A stretch of DNA of 64,000 nt from Bacillota bacterium. Lineage in GTDB: Bacteria; Bacillota; Clostridia; Acetivibrionales; DTU013. How positions within the stretch are numbered: the first letter of the stretch is position 1; the number at the start of each line of letters is the position of its first letter. The DNA lies in the NCBI GenBank assembly GCA_023412665.1, contig JAEZCA010000035.1, positions 124,001-188,000 on the forward strand, written 5' to 3'. Positions 60,249-64,000 of the stretch are shown one piece after another. The notes under the pieces were generated by a model that made no database searches, was not told the DNA's origin, and saw only the letters and a list, made by a program, of their open reading frames with translations. Position numbers and translations under genes: made by a program.

Positions 60249-61373
60249 TCACATTTCACCTGATGCAGCCTCAACAGGGAGCAGTGTTATAACAGAAAAG
60301 CCTGCTGTACCGTCAACGATCAGCTTGCCCCCGGCATAACCTGTCCTTTCCTCCATGCCGGATAAGCCCATACCGTTTACTATCGCCCGGGCACCCTTCC
60401 CGTTATCCTTCACTTCCAGCTTTATCAGCTTGTTCATTACCTCAAGCCGGACTTCTATCAAGGTTGATGATGAATACTTCAGTGCGTTTGTCAATGCCTC
60501 TTTGACATTATCGGTCATTATTCTCCACTGGATATGAGTAATAGCATCCAATTTGCCATTAAAAGAGAGGGATGTATCGATACTGCTATTGAGCGAGAAC
60601 TCCTCAAGGATAAGCTTGAGCCTGTTGATGCCTAATTGCTCGGAGGCCGGCTTTATAGTCCTGAGAGTGGAACGGATGCTTTCCATCCCCTCTTTCAGAT
60701 TACCGGTCACGTTCCTGACCAGTTCACCGGCCTTGCCGCTGTCCTTGTCAATGATCATTCCGGCCGCTTCCAGCTGAATGATGCTTCCTGCCAGTGTATG
60801 TCCAATCTTGTCGTGGATGCTCTGTGCAATGCTGTTTCTTTCCTCTATTTGCGACAGATATCGCAGCTGGGCTTCATACTCACTGCCCGCATTCAATTTC
60901 CCCGTCAGATTCTCTATCCTGTCACGAAGGTCTTCATTTGTCTTTTTAAAGCCATCTACAGTCCTTGCATGATTGCGGGCAATCAAAAAAATAAGCAGCG
61001 CCAGCAGGCTGACAACAATATATTCCATAGCCAACCCCGAGTCGGCAAAAAACAAACCCGGCAATACCGCAAACACAGGCAGCGCCTTCCAGTTGGCTGT
61101 AAAATCTGCAATCAGCTCATATATGTCAGCTGAAATCAGCAATATGAAGAGCTGCTGCGCATAAATCGCAGAGCATATCAAAACTGCGATGGACAGAATG
61201 CGAAAGCACCTTTTAAGTACAGCCTTCCTGAATATATATGCAGAAGTGACTACTGATATATACAGCAGCATAAACAATACGACCAGGGCTGTATTCTCCA
61301 TATTCCCCTGGAAATAGCCCAATACGCAATACAGCAATATTATCAGCCTTGTACCGATCATCCAGTTTTCCAT
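60249..61373 (-). CDS. DesK/LiaS-type sensor histidine kinase
   Basis: 374 residues. Five or six N-terminal membrane helices (~1-140) with little outside, a coiled-coil linker, then a HisKA_3 dimerisation helix with the phospho-histidine in SIAQSIHDKIGHTLAGSIIQ near 192. The HATPase_c domain has the N box TDNVKEALTNALKYSS and a late VKDNGKGARAIVNGMGLSGM. It senses a membrane-linked signal and phosphorylates the adjacent regulator. GAGGT lies close to the ATG. Confidence 0.92.
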   Translation of the reverse strand: MENWMIGTRLIILLYCVLGYFQGNMENTALVVLFMLLYISVVTSAYIFRKAVLKRCFRILSIAVLICSAIYAQQLFILLISADIYELIADFTANWKALPVFAVLPGLFFADSGLAMEYIVVSLLALLIFLIARNHARTVDGFKKTNEDLRDRIENLTGKLNAGSEYEAQLRYLSQIEERNSIAQSIHDKIGHTLAGSIIQLEAAGMIIDKDSGKAGELVRNVTGNLKEGMESIRSTLRTIKPASEQLGINRLKLILEEFSLNSSIDTSLSFNGKLDAITHIQWRIMTDNVKEALTNALKYSSSTLIEVRLEVMNKLIKLEVKDNGKGARAIVNGMGLSGMEERTGYAGGKLIVDGTAGFSVITLLPVEAASGEM

Positions 61374-61462
61374 AAGACCTCACTGAAGCACAGGGAAAGC
61401 CCTTTTATTCCTTTTCAGAAAATGAGAACAAACCCTATGCCTCTATTTAACTGGTTTCCTAT

Positions 61463-62578
61463 TTAGATCAGGTTCTCCGGATTCAGTGGCTCCAGTTCTT
61501 TGAGTACAAATACCCCGTCCTTCCTGACAAGTACATCGTCGAACCATATTTCTCCGCCGCCGTATTCAGGTCTTTGGATACATACCAGATCCCAATGGAT
61601 CGCAGATTTGTTGCCGTTGCTGCAAATATCGTAACAGCTGCCGGGTGTGAAATGGAAGCTGCCCCTGATTTTTTCATCGAACAGCGTATCCTTCATCGGC
61701 TTTTCAATGTACGGGTTGAACCCTAATGAAAATTCGCCTATGTACCTGGCACCCTCATCCGTGTCAAATACCTTGTTTATCTTCACAATATCGTTTGCTG
61801 TGGCGTTTATTATCTTGCCATCCTTAAATTCCAGCGTCACATTTTCATATGTGAAGCCCTGGTATTTGGAAGGAGTATTGTAGCTGATCCTGCCGTTGAC
61901 AGAATCCCTCACAGGGGCAGTGTATACTTCGCCGTCAGGTATGTTCCTTTGACCATCGCATTTGATCGCCGGCAGGCCCTTTTTGGAGAATGACAGATCA
62001 GTGCCGTTTCCAACTATCCTGACGCGGTCAGTCCTGTTCATCAGCTCAACCAGGCCGTTCATTGCCCTTGACATTTTTGAGTAGTCCAGATTACATACAT
62101 TAAAATAGAGATCCTCAAAAGCCTCCGTGGACATTTCAGCCATTTGAGCCATCGCACTGTTGGGATACCTCAGTATCACCCATTTGGTATGCTCCACACG
62201 CTGCTCGGAATGCACGGGCTTGTTGAAAAGAGTGCTGTAAAGCTTCATCTTGTCTTCGGGAACATCCCCGAGCTCATTGGAATTATCGGCATACCTTATT
62301 CCTATATAGGCATCCATTTCTTTCATCCTGTCAAGCTCGAAACGGGCCATGAGCCTGATTTGTTCTTCAGTACAGCTCATAAGCTGCGCCCGCAGGATCT
62401 CATCATTTTTTACTGTGACAAACGGCAGTCCTCCGGCATTGTATACTTCCTTTACCAATGCCTTCGTCAGCGGCAGCTCATACCCTTTTGTCTCTATTAG
62501 TACTTTTTCTCCCGGTTTTACACCGCAGGAGTAATTAACAAGATTTTTTGCCAATGTTGCTATTCTCGGATCGACCAT
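61463..62578 (-). CDS. M29-family aminopeptidase (AmpS/PepS type)
   Basis: 371 residues. Thermophilic-type M29 metallopeptidase motifs are KPGEKVLIETKGYELPL near 20, EGARYIGEFSLGFNP near 295, and HFTPGSCYDICSNGNKSAIHWDLV near 325. The family uses two metal ions to remove N-terminal residues from peptides in the cytoplasm. Start at 62578, with AAAGGAAG upstream of the ATG; the longer frame to 62629 has none. In the metal-site segment most relatives have HxAxG-type residues where this protein reads GSCYDIC, so metal ligands should be checked. It lies downstream of pepF on the same strand. Confidence 0.88.
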   Translation of the reverse strand: MVDPRIATLAKNLVNYSCGVKPGEKVLIETKGYELPLTKALVKEVYNAGGLPFVTVKNDEILRAQLMSCTEEQIRLMARFELDRMKEMDAYIGIRYADNSNELGDVPEDKMKLYSTLFNKPVHSEQRVEHTKWVILRYPNSAMAQMAEMSTEAFEDLYFNVCNLDYSKMSRAMNGLVELMNRTDRVRIVGNGTDLSFSKKGLPAIKCDGQRNIPDGEVYTAPVRDSVNGRISYNTPSKYQGFTYENVTLEFKDGKIINATANDIVKINKVFDTDEGARYIGEFSLGFNPYIEKPMKDTLFDEKIRGSFHFTPGSCYDICSNGNKSAIHWDLVCIQRPEYGGGEIWFDDVLVRKDGVFVLKELEPLNPENLI

Positions 62579-62610
62579 TGTTATCTTCCTTTCTTCATCT
62601 AGTGTCGTTA

Positions 62611-62738
62611 CAGTTTCAAAATGGAACATTCTTCATCCGCCGTAGCACATCCCCTTGCAGAGGAGTGTCTTTTACAGCTTCAAAATGGACATTCCTCATC
62701 CGCCGCAGCAAATCCCCTTGCTGAGGAGTGTCCCCTTA
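62611..62738 (-). repeat. Tandem 64-bp hairpin repeat between pepF and the aminopeptidase gene
   Basis: Two direct copies, 62611-62674 and 62675-62738, about 85% identical by eye, each starting CAG(T/C)TTCAAAATGGA. Each contains facing phrases that pair: on the minus strand GGACACTCCTCA with TGAGGAATGTCC in the copy at 62675. A following TTTTG suggests weak termination. The first two bases of unit ends overlap the pepF stop. Confidence 0.75.
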
Positions 62739-64000
62739 CCTTATTTCCTCTTCCAGTTCATCCAATATCCTTCCGAAGGTTTTTAGCGCATCCTCCACAG
62801 GCTCAGGCTTCGTAAGGTCGACACCTGCTTTTTTCAGCAGCTCCAGCGGATAATTGGAGCCTCCGCTTCTGAGAAATTCGGTATAGCGGTCTACCGCAGG
62901 AACCCCTTCTTTGAGGATCTGCTGTGATAAGGATGCAGCCGCCGAGATACCGGTGGCATATTTATAAACATAAAAGCTGGAATAGAAATGCGGTATACGC
63001 GCCCATTCCATGTCGATATCCTCATCGATCACGACCTCGGGCTGGAAATACTTCTCGTTGAGTCCGCGGTAAATCCTGCAGAACTCCTGCGCGTTCAGTG
63101 CCTCCCCGCTCTCGATCATGCTGTGGGTGAGCTTTTCAAATTCAGCGAACATTGTCTGTCTGAACAGTGTTCCCCTGAATTCCTCAAGGTAATGGTTCAG
63201 CAGATAGGCACGTTCCTTCCTGTCCTGCGTGACAGAAAGAAGGTAATCTATCAGCAGCGACTCATTAACTGTTGAAGCCACCTCGGCAACAAATATCTTA
63301 TATTCGGAGTAAATATACGGCTGAGTCTGATTCGTGTAGTAGGAATGGAGAGCGTGTCCCATTTCGTGAGCAATAGTGAACACATCATTTATGGTACCCT
63401 GATAATTCAGCAATACATAAGGATGTGTCAGGTGCGTCCCCCATGAATATGCTCCGCTGGTCTTGCCCTGGTTCTCAAAAACATCGATCCAGCCTGAAGC
63501 AAATGCGTTTTCAAGGTCGGTGATATAGCAGCAACCAAGCGGAGCAAGACCCTTCTTGACCATATCCAGAGCCTGCTCGTATCCGATTTGTCTGGGAGGC
63601 TCCTCAACAATAGGCACATACAGGTCATACATATGCAGTTCGTCGAGCTTAAGAGCTTTTTTACGGAGCCTCAGATACCTGTGCAGCAGCGGGAGGTTCC
63701 TGTTTACCGTATCGATCAGATTGTCATATACACTGACATTTACATTGTCATTATCAAGCGATGCGCTCAGGCTCGAATCATATTTTCTGACAGTTGCATA
63801 GAACCTGTTCTTTTTTATATTATTGTTCAGTGATGAGGCCAATGTGTTTTTCATTGAGCTGTATGAGCGGTAAAGGGTATGGAAGGCATCCTCTCTGACT
63901 CTTCTGCCCCTTGATTCCAGGAACTTAATATAGCGGCCCTTTGTGACCTCGACTTCATCACCGCTCTCATCCCTGATCGTTCCGAACTTGATGTCGGCAT
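62736..64000 (-). CDS. pepF: Oligoendopeptidase F, M3 family (N-terminus beyond the window)
   Basis: The C-terminal ~421 residues of PepF. The reading frame stays open to the right edge (ADIKFGTIRDESGDEVEV just inside it). The zinc site HEMGH is in FTIAHEMGHALHSYYTN, with the third ligand in the downstream helix AEVASTVNESLLIDYLL, and the family-typical GASNYPLELLKKAGVDL variant GSNYPLELLKKAGVDL near the end. It is a cytoplasmic metallopeptidase cutting medium-length oligopeptides. The start lies outside the window; an internal ATG at 63854 is not the true start. With the M29 enzyme it forms a peptide-degradation pair. Confidence 0.95.
   Translation of the reverse strand, partial: ADIKFGTIRDESGDEVEVTKGRYIKFLESRGRRVREDAFHTLYRSYSSMKNTLASSLNNNIKKNRFYATVRKYDSSLSASLDNDNVNVSVYDNLIDTVNRNLPLLHRYLRLRKKALKLDELHMYDLYVPIVEEPPRQIGYEQALDMVKKGLAPLGCCYITDLENAFASGWIDVFENQGKTSGAYSWGTHLTHPYVLLNYQGTINDVFTIAHEMGHALHSYYTNQTQPYIYSEYKIFVAEVASTVNESLLIDYLLSVTQDRKERAYLLNHYLEEFRGTLFRQTMFAEFEKLTHSMIESGEALNAQEFCRIYRGLNEKYFQPEVVIDEDIDMEWARIPHFYSSFYVYKYATGISAAASLSQQILKEGVPAVDRYTEFLRSGGSNYPLELLKKAGVDLTKPEPVEDALKTFGRILDELEEEIR

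Overview
The window looks like a chromosome segment of an anaerobic, spore-forming-type Firmicute (class Clostridia). The grounds are the gene order dnaX-ybaB-recR and prfA-ZIP-sua5-ywlE-rpiB-upp-comEB-wecA-wecB, the long SRP RNA with an Alu domain, strong AAGGAGG ribosome sites, frequent GTG/TTG starts, S-layer-homology (SLH) proteins, a Firmicute-type Tad pilus locus and HelD. A mesophilic, possibly cellulolytic cluster-III-like clostridium would fit, but that is inference. No rRNA, prophage, transposase or CRISPR array is visible.

Region by region. 1-7516 (minus): a surface-glycan operon running GT2-TPR glycosyltransferase, SDR epimerase, TagF-like/beta-propeller fusion, IspD/TarI-type cytidylyltransferase, nucleotidyltransferase-kinase fusion and SIS-domain isomerase (cut by the window edge). 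7541-8530: a modular repeat, a block of hairpins and tRNA-Pro. 8531-13416 (plus): TtcA-like thiolase, secreted phosphodiester-glycosidase and a DUF362 ferredoxin protein. 13546-15035 (minus): a repeat-containing membrane protein and galU. 15337-17108 (plus): two tandem RMD1/DUF155 proteins. 17368-20855: SRP RNA, dnaX, ybaB, recR. 21218-22847: a DUF2089/DUF4097 pair. 23019-30545: a long plus-strand housekeeping run from prfA to wecB. 30578-32221 (minus): two membrane proteins. 32346-45381 (minus): PilZ protein and a tad operon (tadZABC, flp, FHA protein) that runs on into an SLH protein and a 1605-residue secreted protein. 45659-46414 (plus): three very short hydrophobic proteins. 46751-54489 (plus): SLH-transglutaminase, HelD, SWIM/SNF2 helicase. 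54560-61373 (minus): ABC-2 exporter, GNAT-cytidine deaminase fusion, GNAT and a two-component system. 61463-64000 (minus): two peptidases.

How the genes fit together. galU, wecA/tagO, wecB and the operon at the left edge all supply activated sugars and lipid-linked precursors for cell-wall glycans. The tad operon, SLH proteins and giant adhesin-like protein form a surface-display module. The sensor kinase/regulator pair near the ABC-2 exporter is the usual layout of an envelope-stress or drug-efflux unit, although here two acetyltransferase genes lie between them.

The most unusual signal is a family of modular, nested-hairpin interspersed repeats at four loci (1728-1904, 7541-7825, 17829-17987, 46072-46253). 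All have the same orientation and TATAAC-type ends, and they differ by the presence or absence of whole palindromic modules. Other points of interest are the TagF-like/propeller fusion, the GNAT-cytidine deaminase fusion, the trio of tiny hydrophobic proteins, a hexapeptide-repeat protein whose coding repeats use the GGGGAC-type phrase also seen in two intergenic hairpins, and a 53-nt near-perfect hairpin before the DUF362 gene.
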